Of a stretch of DNA of 64,000 nt, positions 23,676 through 36,010 are shown one piece after another. The stretch is from Sindora glabra (Eukaryota > Streptophyta > Magnoliopsida > Fabales > Fabaceae), in assembly GCA_020226215.1 (NCBI GenBank), contig CM035232.1:15040316-15104315 (forward strand), in the 5' to 3' direction. The translations under genes and the position numbers were made by a program. Numbering within the stretch: position 1 is the first letter of the stretch; each line of letters starts with the position of its first letter. The notes under the pieces are model-generated. The model saw nothing but the letters and a program-made list of their open reading frames with translations. It was not told the DNA's origin and ran no database searches.

Positions 23676-24759
23676 ATGGATGGGAACAAGGATGATGCGT
23701 TGAAATGCTTGAGAATTGGGAAAGAGGCATTAGAGGCTGGGGATCGAACCCGTGCTCTGAAGTTCGTCACTAAAGCTCGCCGTCTTGATCCGTCGTTGCC
23801 GGTGGAAGATTTATTGTCGACGATAGAGAATGATACGTGTGAGCAACCGGCATCGCCTACCTCCAACGGACCATCTGTGACTTCTTCACCCAAGTCCTCC
23901 GATCAACCTTCTCTTCGGCAGAGGTTTCCGTCAACTGGGTCTTCCTCGTCTTCATCATCGGTTGCGTATACAGAGGAGCAAATTACGATAGTCAGAGAGA
24001 TTAGGAGGAAGAAGAATTATTATGAGATTTTGGGGTTGGAGAAGAATTGCACAGTCGAGGATGTGAGAAAAGCGTACAGGAAATTGTCCTTGAAGGTTCA
24101 CCCTGATAAAAACAAAGCTCCTGGTGCTGAAGAAGCATTTAAGGCTGTTTCCAAGTCATTTCAGTGTCTTAGTAATGAAGAGAGTAAGAAAAAGTACGAT
24201 CTTGCTGGAGAAGATGAAGCCATTTATGAGAGACGTGCAACAAGACCAGGGACACGAGCATATAATGGATATGGATATTATGAAGCTGACGTTGATGCAG
24301 AGGAAATATTCAGGAATTTCTTCTTTGGTGGAATGGCTCCGGCTACAACTCCTTTTGGTGGATTCAGTTTTGGGCCAGGAATGGGTCCTAGGCAGGGTGA
24401 CCATGGGTCTGAGGGCTTCAATCTTCGTGTTCTGATTCAGTTGCTTCCAGTTCTTTTTTATTCTCCTTTTGAACTTTCTGCCATCTTCAGATCCGATATA
24501 TGTACTCACTCGGTCCTATCCATATGAACACCGGTTTACCACGCCAAAGGGTGTCAATTATTATGTCAAATCCGATAAGTTTGCTGAAGATTACCCACCA
24601 AATAGCCCTGAACGCACAAGTATTGAAGATAGAGTTGAGAAGGAATACTTCAGCATTCTTGCACAGAACTGTAGGCTTGAGTTGCAGCGTCGACAGTGGG
24701 GATATATCCAGGAAACACCGCACTGTGACCTGCTCCGGAAATTTGAGTCAGTGAAGTGA
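23676..24759 (+). CDS. DNAJB12/DNAJB14-type ER J-protein, one-base frameshift
   Basis: This is an Hsp40 co-chaperone of the type anchored in the ER membrane with its J domain facing the cytosol, where it stimulates Hsp70. It is a single coding exon. Residues 1-50 form a helical TPR-like N-terminus, followed by a Ser-rich linker (to about 97). The J domain covers about 113-177 with the catalytic H-P-D at 142-144, then a Gly/Phe-rich segment (195-240). Translation then reaches N-L-R-V-L-I-Q-L-L-P-V-L-F, the start of the membrane anchor, and leaves frame. In the +1 frame the anchor and the family's C-terminal DUF1977 region continue perfectly (P-Y-E-H-R-F-T-T-P, then C-D-L-L-R-K-F) to a stop at 24757-24759. 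The fault is one extra T in the T6 run at 24454-24459; with five Ts the product is 360 aa, the family's usual size. A sequencing error or a recent null allele are both possible. Confidence 0.85.
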
Positions 24760-25921
24760 TGAGTGGAATCGAGGTCCAATTTTCGTTTTCTTATCTTTTG
24801 CTCTAAACTTGACTGACTTGTGATGACTATGGAGAATGTACTATTTATTAAGTTTTCACTTGAATATTAGTGAAGCAGTTCATAATAAGTCGCTTGGTGC
24901 CGATTTTTAGCACCCAGATTTCGTCTAATACCTATGATTACAGTAGATCTTGTTTTTCCTTGTTAGAAGCATATAATACCAGAATACCAGAGCTATGAAG
25001 AAGCTGTCTATCTTAGGTATCACTAACTATTATTTGGTATTGTGCCTAATAGTGTGTAGGCCTGATGACTCGATTGTGTCTACGATTTTATTTTATGTTG
25101 GCCATGTTATTTATGCATGAATCAAGGGCTACCTTGGCAGCAACGCTGTGATGGTTAACTTTGATTTATGTATTTTCATTTGAGTTTGGCTACTTACGTT
25201 GCATTTATTCTCTACATGCCACTACATATATGATTCAATATGGATTATATTGACATCTATTTTAAGAGAGTTGTGGCCAATTTGATACAGATGAATAACA
25301 TCTTCTGTACTTTTGGTGGTTCTAGTGCTGCAACTGGGTGTAATCAACGCTTAGCACTACAATAGCATGGAAGAATGTAGAGGGTTTTGGTTAGGTAATT
25401 CCATGATGTTTTATCAAAAAGAATGTTTTGGAATTTCGAGGGATGATAGTTGCAAGGGTATCATCCTAGTCCTGTACTCTTTAGTTTGCAGAACGTAGAA
25501 AAATTGTTAACTGGATATGTTCTGCATAATACTTTTTTCTAGCCATCTTAGTTTTTTCTAACAATGTTGATCTACCTTTTAAACAATTTTAGGTCTTAAC
25601 TGGATACGTTCTGCATTATTGACTTTAATGTACCTCGGATCAGGCTTCTCAAGTTATTTTGCCCCTTCCCTCAAGGATTCTGAGCATACTATGCCACTCC
25701 ACATACTGCCAGACAGTATTCACTTCACTAACTCTACCGGACTATTACTGCTCCATGACATGGCAAACCCCACTCCATGCCATTGGCGAGAATTGCTCAG
25801 GAGTCCTATGTTAACCACTTTAACATCATATGATAGACTGAAGCAACTGAGAACGGTGAGAAGAGGATTCTATTTTTTTTTAGTTGTATTTTGTAAGTAC
25901 AAGTTTGTTGGCTGTTGTTGG
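24760..25921. other. 3' flank of the J-protein gene; no further gene recognised
   Basis: The J-protein 3' UTR probably lies in the first few hundred bases. A stretch at about 25620-25860 is less AT-rich and open for 107 codons on the plus strand, but it matches no family I know and ends inside the start of the MULE-type MITE. I do not call it a gene. Confidence 0.4.
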
Positions 25922-26684
25922 GGACGGGACTTCCCCATCTAGTGTCCAGGGTTTATTAATTCCGGAGATGTGTTCCATTGAAGGCCAGAAAAACTAAAAC
26001 AAGAAAATGACATTAATTATGGAAAGGCCATGGGCCACCTGAAGCATTTGGTCATTCATCGAAATTTTCACATCAGTGCAAAGGGAAGGTATATTTACAA
26101 TGTGACCCCTGCCGCCATGGAAAAATAGTTTTTAACATTCTCCGTCTTTTCTTTGATTGCTTTGGCACAAAGGGGAAAAAAAACATTTGATAGTTTACAA
26201 TAATGACAGTTTGAATAAATGACCTAAATTTTCAAATTTGATTCTTCTTTTAACGTCGTCGTTCCATCTGATTCTTCTTCTCACCTTCCTCATTTGATAG
26301 TCTACACTATCGTCATTGTTCCATTTGATTCTTCTTCTCACCTTCCTCAGTCCGTCGTCCATTCTCCTAGTTTCATTGTTTGCATGGTCTTCCGTTGTTC
26401 TTCTTCTTCTTGGCTAGAGTTCTCTGTGCTCAAAGCTAAAAAGAGTGGATTAGCAGGAAATTTGGTGTGTACAGAGGTTCTTCCCATTTTTGGAATGGGT
26501 TGTCAACTTTCAGTCTTTGCAACGTCTATTAAGTGAAGAACCTTTCAAGGAAATATAAATTATTGCTGGAGTAAATTGTAAAGTTCAATTTCTCTAGCCT
26601 AATTTCCAATTATTGGTAAATTTTATTAAGTTTGACCAGGGTTAATAAACCTCAGATGATAGGTGGGGGACGGAAGTCCTGCCC
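25922..26684. mobile_element. MULE-type MITE (Mutator-like), 763 bp
   Basis: The left end (GGACGGGACTTCCCCATC) and the reverse complement of the right end (GGGCAGGACTTCCGTCCCC) form an imperfect terminal inverted repeat of about 45 bp. Both arms also share GGTTTATTAA further in. The flanks TGTTGTTGG (25913-25921) and TATTATTGG (26685-26693) match at 7 of 9 bases, the 9-bp duplication length of Mutator-like elements. Inside, a CTGATTCTTCTTCTCACC-type unit is repeated in tandem at about 59-bp spacing near 26256-26350. No transposase is present. Confidence 0.55.
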
Positions 26685-27363
26685 TATTATTGGACGTTTA
26701 TTTCCCTCAATGTTGAATGCATTTTTAAATGAGCAAAATTGTTGTGAGGTTCATTTGAACTGTATTGTGTTCAATCATCTCCTTAGTCTCTTCTAAGTTT
26801 TAACTATCATTAGAGCCAAACTTGTGCGCATTTAACAATTTCTCAAAGATTCAAGACATATATCGCTAATTTTTGATGTCATCACCGGAAGTCTAAAGTT
26901 TATTTTGGCATATATTTATGACTTTTAAAATTTCTTAGAAAGTTAAAAAAAATTCCAGTATATATCAAAGTAAATTAATTATGTTAAAAATTACTTTAGA
27001 CAATGTTATGTATGCTTCCATTATTATGCTTATAAAATAAACACTTTTGTTTTGTATCTATTTTTGAGTGGAAAGCGATGTTCTACTTTTTATTTTACTT
27101 GTTTCTATGAATTCTCTATTCATATGATTTTGCACATTTTATTTTTATATTAATGTTAAAAATTCAAGATGAATTATGTATTCGTATTAAATTACTATTT
27201 GGAAAAACATTTTTATATGATTAATTCAAAGCAAATGGAATGATCAATTCAATACCACAAAGTAACAAATAATTATGCAGGAAATAAACCTCTTTTAAAG
27301 ATGTACTGACAACATCATATGCAAATAGCAACGAATCTGCTTCCACTTCAGTGTGTAGAAAGA

Positions 27364-28113
27364 TAAGAGGCTGTAAATGAACTGAATTAGGTTGAATATT
27401 TATATATTTAAATTTGAATTGGTTAAAAATAAATGAGTTTGAATTTAAGCTAAATATTATTAAGCTTGAATAATTTGAATTCAAATTTGAGTTTAACTTG
27501 AACATTAATTTAAATGAATTTATACAAATTTATTCGAGTAATATATTATTAGACCTTAATTTTTTTATTAAACTCAAAATATTATTAAATTTAAAATATT
27601 TGAATTCTAATTCGAGTTTATACAATCTAATCTGAATAATTTGTTATTTCACATAAACTTGAAATTTTATTTTTCGTAAATAAATCAAACACTTATTTTT
27701 TTGTCCTATTTTTTTTTCAATATAAATTTTTCTATACTTATCAAATATATTATAAATATTAACACAATTTTCACATAATAATATCAATGACATTTAACAA
27801 AAAGTAACATGTACTAAAAAACTAATTATTTTAAAACATCATACTTTTTATACAATCTCAACAATTATTAGTATGATTGAATTCTTTTTATGCATTATAT
27901 TATTTATATGTAATATAAAAATAAAAATATTTTTATTATATTTATTTAAGCTTGTGAATAATTCAAACCAAATAGTATAAAACTCAAATTCGATTCATAT
28001 ATTAATTGAACGAGCACATTTAAGCTCAATTTGTTTAAAGTCAAATTTGAATTGAACTTTTTGCCAATCAATCTCAAACCGATGACGAATAGTTCAACTT
28101 ATTTATATTTGTA
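27364..28113. mobile_element. Probable hAT-like MITE, related to the one at 30.2 kb
   Basis: The segment has the characteristic texture of repeated TTGAATTTGAG / AACTTGAAC phrases. Its left end (GGCTGTAAATGAACTGAA) and the reverse complement of its right end (TACAAATATAAATAAG) resemble each other. The inner right part (CCAATCAATCTCAAACCGATG) matches the corresponding part of the element at 30185-30690 (ACGAATCAATCTCAAAC). The target duplication is not convincing, so the ends are approximate. Confidence 0.4.
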
Positions 28114-28751
28114 GTGAGATACTTTACTTTAAATGGTTAAACCATATAACTCTCCATAGGGTTAGCAAATAGATGGACTAAATCAAACTATTTCATGTGA
28201 ATTTTGATCTATACAAATTGAGTTGTATAAGCTTGTACAAAAAAAAAATTAAATTTTAAGTAATTCGATTTGTAAATTAATTATTAAATTGGTTCAATTT
28301 GATTTGATTTGATTTGTTTAAATTTCAATCCATATAAACTAATTCATATAAATTAACAATTAAAACAAACTAAATTTTAAGTTGTTTAATTTACTTAAAC
28401 ATTACAAAGATCACAAGTTGTTTGAAACCTTTTAACTCTCCATTCCTCCTTTTTCATTCTCACCTAAAAAAAGAAAGAAAAAAATAGCCTCCATTCTACT
28501 TGCAATTGAAAAAAAATGCTATTTTTGTATCATTTATTGAACAAAAATGTTATATATACCAAAAGTGGATCCGAAATTTAAGCTTTAAATATTTTAAATC
28601 TATTAAATTGAACTTCACAAATTTATTCTATTATCTTATAAATTCTTGATTTATGTTTGAAACCTAATTTCAAATTCTACTTACATGCATATAATGTTCA
28701 TTAATATTGATTGAATGATTATTGATTTGTTCATAATTTATGTACAAATAG

Positions 28752-31700
28752 GAGAAGCAGTGAATTCGAAAGTGTACCTTTTGGCTAATGCCCAACTCAC
28801 GATAATGATACTAGATCTTGTTCAACAAGCTACTAATTACAAGCAGTTCAAAAAAGGTGCTAACAAAGGTATGACTATGTCCCTTTGTTAGCGTCCTTTC
28901 CCTCTCTATCAAGTTTGGTTTTACTTTTAATGGATTTTAGTTAATTTTTTTTTAATTTTTAATAAATACAATATTTAATTGCTTATTTATAAAGATAATT
29001 ATTATATGTTTAAATTTTATAATTAATATTATTAATTTTTTATTTTTATTATAAATATTTATCCCTCACTTCACACTTAATATTAAAATAAATAGCAAAA
29101 AGCATAGAAAAAATAATAAAAATAAAAAATATAATTAAAAATAAGTATATATTTGGTATTATTAAAGTGAAATTTAATAATTAATCTTAATATTTTTATT
29201 TTATTTTTAAAAAAATAAAAAACTAATAGTACTAATTATAAAATTTGAAAAATCTTCGTAAATGAAGACTAAATATTAGGTTTAGTCTTTAATTGTAAAG
29301 GCAATTAAATGGACTAATCTAATTGCTAACATAAGCTTATCAATTCTGTATATCACATATTTTATTTATTTCAGCAACAAAGACTCTAAACAAGGATATT
29401 TCTGAGTTCTTTGTCACAATAGTAGACACTGAGCCCCTTAAGATTCTTCTCCATCTTCTCGTATTTGCTAAGGATAAGGTAACTTAGCTAGTATAATATT
29501 TAGCATTTGTTATTGATTTACTTGGTTTAAGAATCATCTTCACACTTCTTAATTAGTTAATGGTCACAACCCCATTACTATTATAGTTTTGCCTTGAATT
29601 CTTATGTGTGGTTTCAATTCAATGTAATGACGTCATGGTTGCCTTTGTTGATAGCATGGGTTTATATCTTTCTTTCCTTATGTTTTATAAACTAAAAATG
29701 TTTTAGGGTTTTAAAGGCAAGGAATTTGATATGCACCCTTTTTTCTACAAAAGGCAGTTTCTTTTTATGTCCAAGCATCTTTGGAAATAAATTTTATGCA
29801 TATTTGGTGAACAATAGGATTTATCAAACAAGTGAAGGAGGAAAAAAGGTATAGAAAATTTCAAATTTTTAAGTATATATAATGGATCTTAGAAATAGCT
29901 AAGACCTTCTACAAAATTATGGCCTCATCTAGTGTTTTTCGTTGTATTTGACATATTAATATTCATTATGTATATTTAAGGTCAAAATTATCTGGAAATT
30001 ATGTACATGAGATGATTTACTTGTATTTTATACTATATTTCCCAGCATAGGATGTGTGATACATTACCTCTCACTAATGGACTAGGACAACAATCAATAA
30101 TTGCAATAGGCTTATTTGTAGCAATTAATTACTTTATTTTGTGGCTTTGCTAACTTTTCTTTGCAATAAAATATATGGAAAGACTAGAGATGCAAATGAG
30201 TTAAGTCGAGTTGAGCATCTGCATGTTTAAACTTGAGCTCAAACACGGTAATATTAAATAAGTTCAAGTTTGAGCTTAAACTTGATTAAAAAATGAGTTT
30301 AATCAAACTTATTTAAATTTAAATAAATCTTAAATTCCTTACTTCAAATTCTTAATCTAACCTAAATATTTTTGTTTGAACTTGAACTCAAACTCAAGTT
30401 ATATTTAATTTTAAATGAATTTAAATGAGTCTAAACGAACTTATACCAACCTATAATAATTTGATGAATTTTTTATATTTATATTATATATAATATAAAA
30501 AATAAAAATATATTTTATATTAAATTTGTTTAGGCTTGTGAACAACTTGAGTCGAGTAATAAAAAGTTTAGGCTTTTAATAAAAAAGTTTAGCTTGTTTA
30601 AACTTGGCTCGTTAAAATTTGAATTCAAATTGAATTTTTTACGAATCAATCTCAAACTACTCATGAATAGCTCAATTCATTTACACCCTAGGAGAAACTT
30701 CGATGCATTAGTATAATGATGCACTAATGGATCTAAAAGTTTGAATCCATTAATCTATATAGTATTGTGCATACTAAATAAAATCTAACAGCTTCAAGCC
30801 ACTGGTACACTAGAATATAATCCTCTAATTTTATTGTTAAAACTATGTCATAGTTGGACAAAAATTAGAATAGTATTATAAGTCAACAATAAATTTGGTA
30901 GGCTTTCTTTGTGCTACCTTTTACCTAAGTCTTGACACTATTTGCTTTAATGTCATAAGTTGGCAATTGTAATAGTGTAGTAAGCAAACATATTCGGTTT
31001 ATGATGAGACTTGATGAAAAATTTAAACATGTTATAAAGTTCCTTAGTTAAAATTTGGAATCACTCTAACTTATATACTATTTTTTCCTATTTTTTCAAA
31101 TTTAGGGGTCTTTTGATAATTTTAGCATGGCTTGAGAATTTAGTGAAATTCAAAAAGTCTGTATTTGTGATTTTCACATTTTTATCTTCATGTTAATATG
31201 TTATGATACAAATTGGACACCAGAAGCATTGCTAAAAAGTGTTTATGTCAACTAAAAAAAAGTATATCTACTTGTGTTAAATAGATTTTTATTCAAAATA
31301 CTTTTTAAGAAGGTAAAGTATCAAGAAAACCTAGTGGGATACTAACACTAAATTAGGGATTCAATTGTGTAGACTTGTAATCATCCTCTGCATATTTAAA
31401 ATTATGAAATAAGGTATATACCAAATAAATAAAGTATCTTTCTTCTTAGTTAAATTATCTTTTTTTTGGTTTGTTGTGCTTGGAGGCTCTTAATATGAAG
31501 TAATCTTGTGACTTAATATGCATGAGTCTTTCAATAATATTCGATTATGATTTGCAAACATATTATATAAAGAATTTTATTGTATAAATGATAATTTTTT
31601 AATATTTTGCTATCTTTATCAAGTGTATCACAAAAAAAAATTTAACGGAAAATTAGCATATTCGACAAAAATAACAAGCATATTTCACACAATTTTAACT

Positions 31701-32127
31701 ATAAAACTACAGGCTCTTAGTTATTCCGGCAGGTGTCATTTCTATCGTATGTTTCTATGACTGTATCTATTGCGATGCTTGAAACTTTTGTTACTGTGTT
31801 CTCCTGACACATGCTCCACCAGCTTCTAACCACATAATCAACTTGAATTTCTCAGGCGGGCCTCACGTATTTGTCCCATCTAAACAAGCGCTTGGGTGAG
31901 CATGTGGGGTCACCCGACCGGTGATTGCATGTTCTGTGACAACCAATGAAGCAAGTCAACTGAAATCCCAAATACAACAACTTAAGGTATGTCCTCTTTT
32001 TACTTAATGATTCACAGTCGGTTGCAAGTTCTATTATTTATTTTCTTTTTTCGTATGATAATGATATAAACATTTATTTGAGTATTGGAATTGAATACAG
32101 TACGCTATTGAGAAGCTGTTAATCTGA
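28752..32127 (+). pseudogene. SNU13 / 15.5K (NHP2-like) pseudogene, intron-containing
   Basis: Four exon remnants match the small U4 snRNA and box C/D snoRNA-binding protein. They are 28752-28868 (A-Q-L-T-I, L-D-L-V-Q-Q-A-T-N-Y-K-Q), 29375-29478 (A-T-K-T-L-N, E-P-L-K-I-L-L-H), 31856-31986 (V-F-V-P-S-K-Q-A-L-G, then A-C-G-V-T-R-P-V-I-A-C-S) and 32101-32127 (A-I-E-K-L-L-I, stop). All junctions keep GT-AG signals, and the first exon with the start codon was not found. The copy is broken: one base is missing at the start of the third exon, and a TGA at 31897-31899 replaces the conserved Arg of G-R-A-C-G. Several conserved residues differ. Introns are retained, so it arose by DNA duplication and not by retroposition. 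An active copy must exist elsewhere, since the protein is essential. Confidence 0.8.
30185..30690. mobile_element. hAT-like MITE, 506 bp, inside an intron of the SNU13 pseudogene
   Basis: The ends TAGAGATGCAAATGAGT and (right end, reverse-complemented) TAGGGTGTAAATGAATTG form a terminal inverted repeat typical of hAT MITEs. The 8-bp flanks GGAAAGAC (30177-30184) and GGAGAAAC (30691-30698) agree at 6 of 8 bases. The inside is made of AACTTGAGCTCAAAC-like phrases and has no coding capacity. Confidence 0.55.
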
Positions 32128-33242
32128 AAAAGAAAAGAAAAGAAAAGAAAAACATATTCGGTATGATGGGCTCCTTGGATTGTGCTGTGAAGGCTCCCTC
32201 AGAGGCTTTGACCGGATGAGTTGTTGTGTTTTTATATTTTAACTTTGAAAGAAAGAATGAGCGGGGTTTTTCTTAATCTTTCTTTTAGGTTAGTATGAAG
32301 CATGTTATAACCTTTGACGAGAAATATTTTCCGTAAAATATACTTATAAAATATTAAAATAAATAAAAATACTTTATTTATTTAATATTAAATATAATTT
32401 TTTTTAAAAAATTACTTTTTATTATTATTATAATTTTAAGTATTATTTTTTAAATCATGAATATAAATAATATGTTATTCTTTTCTTAATATATATACAA
32501 ATAATATTTTCTCATAAAAAATCTTTTCTAACTAAAGAAACGGAACTTTAAATTGGTATTAAAGCTTTTCACATTGGTTCAAATATTCTTGGCTTCACAT
32601 AGAAAATTTTGATAAGCCTCCTTCTTTTATCTTGTCTATGGCCCCCATTTCTCTGTGTATTTCTTTTAGTTGTAAAAAAGAAAAAATGCCATGTTATAAT
32701 AATCATCCTTGATTATAATCAAATTGTGGAACACGATTGCATAACCAATGTGGTCGTATAATATCAGATTTTTTTCATTTGGAGCGTTCCTGGATAAATA
32801 ATGATAAATCTATTATCTGACAATTGCAGCATCATACACTACTACAGAAATACTTTTACATGTGTAATATCATGATGAATCAATTTTCTGATGAAGAAAA
32901 ATGATAGCGTATATTGGTTCCTCGTACATTCCTTCAAATTGGGCGGATGATGTATGATCTTTAATAGGTGAATGTTACGGTAAGTCAAGAATTTCAAAAT
33001 GTGGGTTACAAGATTAAAATTATTAAATTATAATATTTTTTAATAAATGTGATCAAATAATTTTAATTTAATAATTTTTAAAATTATTACATCATTTTAA
33101 ATTTTAACTCTAATATCATTAATAGTGAGAATATAGTAACTCTTTATGATATAATTTGTTAGACAACACAAATTAGTTAACTCTAATATCATTAATAGTT
33201 AATATGTAAAAAGTGAGAGAAATTTTATTTGCATACTTAGAG
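32128..33242. other. AT-rich intergenic stretch
   Basis: No coding sequence was recognised. It contains a short AAAAG pentamer run just after the SNU13 remnant (about 32128-32150) and otherwise AT-rich DNA. Confidence 0.5.
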
Positions 33243-33942
33243 GATGTTTGGTAAATAATTTTTTTATGAACTTTTAGCTGATTTGATAGTGTTTAACTGT
33301 TTGACCGAGTAAATAAGCTAATTTAATTGTTTGGCAAAGAGTTTATTCAATTAGCTGATTGGCCCTCAATAAGCTAATTTGAAAAAGTTAGTAAATCTAG
33401 TATTTTCAATTAACTTATTGATAATAGATTTATAAAAATATAAAATTATCCTTAACTAATATGCGTATTTTCACTTATATCCTCACTAAAAAAAGATTAA
33501 AAAATTTATTAAATAATAATTATTAATTTCTATAAAGTATTTATGAAATATAATAATTTATTTTTTAAAAAATATAACAACTTAAGAAATATAATAAATC
33601 TTTAATTATATTTTAGATTTATCATATTTTTAATAAGGAAATATGACTTAAAAAATTATTTAAAATAAATTATTATATTTCTTAAATATAAACTATATAA
33701 TAAATCTAAAATATTATTAAAGTAAAAAATATTTAAATAAATCATAAAATATATATATGTCTTTATATATCATTTTACATATAAACAGCTAATTTTATTA
33801 AATATTTTCATTTAAACAAATAATATTATCAGTTGGTCAAATCAGCTAATACAATCAGCAATCAACTAACAGCTAATTGAATCAGTTAACAGTTAATGAA
33901 ATTAACTAACTGTTAATTGAATTAATTAATTGTCAAACAAGG
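33243..33942. mobile_element. Fold-back MITE (hAT-like), 700 bp
   Basis: The left end GATGTTTGGTAAATAATT and the reverse complement of the right end (CCTTGTTTGACAATTAATT) share a TGTTTG core. The subterminal parts are rich in TTAGCTGATT / AGCTAATTGAATCAG phrases that can fold back on each other. The flanks ACTTAGAG (33235-33242) and CCTTAGAG (33943-33950) match at 7 of 8 bases. The right duplication includes the first three bases of the next element, so this MITE inserted at the edge of that element after it was already there. Confidence 0.5.
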
Positions 33943-34157
33943 CCTTAGAGTTTATTTGTTTGGGGGAAAACAATTTTTTGAAATTTATTTTTCAATTCTT
34001 TTATGTTTGGACATTAAAAAAAACTGATCAACAAAAAAGTTATCTTAATTTTTTAGAAAGCAACCCCCTAATTTCAAAAACGAAATTTATTTTCCGCACA
34101 CATGTTGCTCAGGGTAGCCCGTGCAACCTGAAGCCCTCTCTATCTGCCTTGTCACCT

Positions 34158-34474
34158 TGCTGAGTCCTCTGTAAAGGTTGCAGCGCTGATTACTCTATTC
34201 GGCCCTGCCTCCAGTGGATTAAATCCCCTCAATCCAAGCCAATGCCACTCTCTTCCTCTCTAAGTTCTATGGCTGTGCTAGACTTATCAACCTAATCAAT
34301 GCCAAGGCCCCTCATCTTCATCTTGGTAGCACTTCGATTCCTGCACCTTCTGCCTATTTTTCAACAAAATGCTAAAAAATCAATAATTGATGTCTAATTT
34401 TGTTGATTGCAACAATTTTTAGATCCTTGCTCTATGAGGCTTGTGGGTGAATCGTTAATCTGATCTTCGGGTCA
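34158..34474 (+). pseudogene. LBD (LOB-domain) class II transcription factor fragment
   Basis: The sequence reads as the LOB zinc-finger region (C-[stop]-V-L-C-K-G-C-S, then S-I-R-P-C-L-Q-W-I-K-S-P) and continues N-A-T-L-F-L-S-K-F-Y-G with L-I-N-L-I-N-A. After an intron-like gap (about 34326-34422, GT...TTTTTAG) comes S-L-L-Y-E-A-C-G-[stop]-I-V-N. These are the landmarks of class II LBD proteins (LBD37-42 group). The defects are: TGA for Arg at 34161-34163, the last zinc-finger Cys changed to Tyr, one base missing near 34235, and TGA for Arg at 34448-34450. The start codon and the C-terminal part are absent. Lying inside the Pack-type element, it is best read as a captured fragment with no function of its own. 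Confidence 0.75.
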
Positions 34475-36010
34475 ACCCAATCAATTCTCAAAGTGTATAC
34501 ATTTCTTAACCGTTGTTTGAGGAAACACCCAACAATGGCTTCCATGTTTTTCACTGATCATTGCCCTTCCACAACCACTAGGTTCCTCCCTTTGGGTTGC
34601 CATCACAGCTGTGTTTCTCCCCTCTGCCACTTTGTGGGTCCTCTCCTTATAAGTCCAATATACTCTTCGACCTGTCTTCGATGCTTCACCATTCACTCCT
34701 CTGCTACTCCTTCAACTTCCCCTGCTGTCCCCATTGGTATTGAGCTTCGTCATTCTCTTATTGCACACTTACGGTCATGCGGTTGCTTTTTTTTCAATGG
34801 AAAGAAAAATTAGTCATTGAAGTTACTGCTTTACTAGGTCGTATATGAAATGTAGGTAATGAACACATGTGTCCTATGTTTCACAGTGAATTTTTTTAAA
34901 GGGAAAACCTAAAAGTGAAATTCTATTGATGGTTGCTACAAAGTTCAGTTAATTGAGTAACTATGTCAAAAATAATAGTAATAATAATTGAGTAACTAAT
35001 TGATAATTATATTTATTAAGTTGTAATTATAGTAGTAAGTTAGAAAAGTATTACACAAAAATGATAGGAAACTTCACAGCACACACCTATACAACTTCAA
35101 CTAAGTTCCCTCTCCCCCACCTTTTCTTTTAATTAGGTTTTTTATGAGGTTGGTATTTAGGATTAAACTTATTTTTTATTTCTTTCTTATATCAGTAGTT
35201 AATGATTGACTGCAAATAAAGTAATGAGAGTTTGTTTTTTTTTTCTTAACCTGTTTGTCGAGCCAAAGCATTTCCCTACATCTACTTTCATCCCATTGCT
35301 CTGATAAGAATTGGTTTTGCGTTCTATATTGTTGTTGTTTTTTCTTGCAATTTATGTTAAAGTGTGTCTTGTTGAGGACCAAAAAGATCTTGAAACTATT
35401 TGATCTTTAGTTTTTCAATTGGAAGACAGCTGATTAGATAGTTGAAATCAAGCATTTCATTATATTAGGTAATTCTGTATGTGTAATATTTTGTGGTTTA
35501 GGAATGTCTTTGGGACACGTTATTCTATTGGTGTTAATTTATTATGTGCTTTCCCTGCATTGCATGATAATCAAGTTTAATATAACAAGATATTTAAAAA
35601 TAGTGGACTTATGTCAAAGAGATTAGATTCTTGAGATGTTCGTGCCTTCATTTTATCATTGACTTGGGGAAATTTATTTTTCTTTCATGGTGCATTCCAT
35701 TTTCATCAATGATGCTATGGGCTTTGTGTTCATATGCTTCCATTTTAGTTTGGTGTTATATTTCATTTTCTTGTTGTGATTTGTCATGCCAATTGTGTAT
35801 TGAAGTTCATAAACATCTTGAAACTATTTGATTTCCAAACAAAAGACAGCACTTTGCATAGTTAGATTCTTTATTGCTGCAAGTAATATCCCCACTCACA
35901 ACTCCAACAACAAGTTACATACTAATTTTAAATGATTCTACTCTCTAGTCCTTTCTTTTTGCTTTAAGTTTACATATTCTTACTTGAATTTATATCTCTA
36001 ATGTTAACAG

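Noticed and set aside
25619..25942. 107-codon open frame downstream of the J-protein gene
   Set aside because: No recognisable domain, and it runs into the terminal inverted repeat of the MULE-type MITE. It is more likely chance or UTR.
33930..34163. 77-codon plus-strand frame
   Set aside because: It spans the junction of the MITE and the Pack-type element and has no domain; only its end touches the LBD fragment, in another frame.
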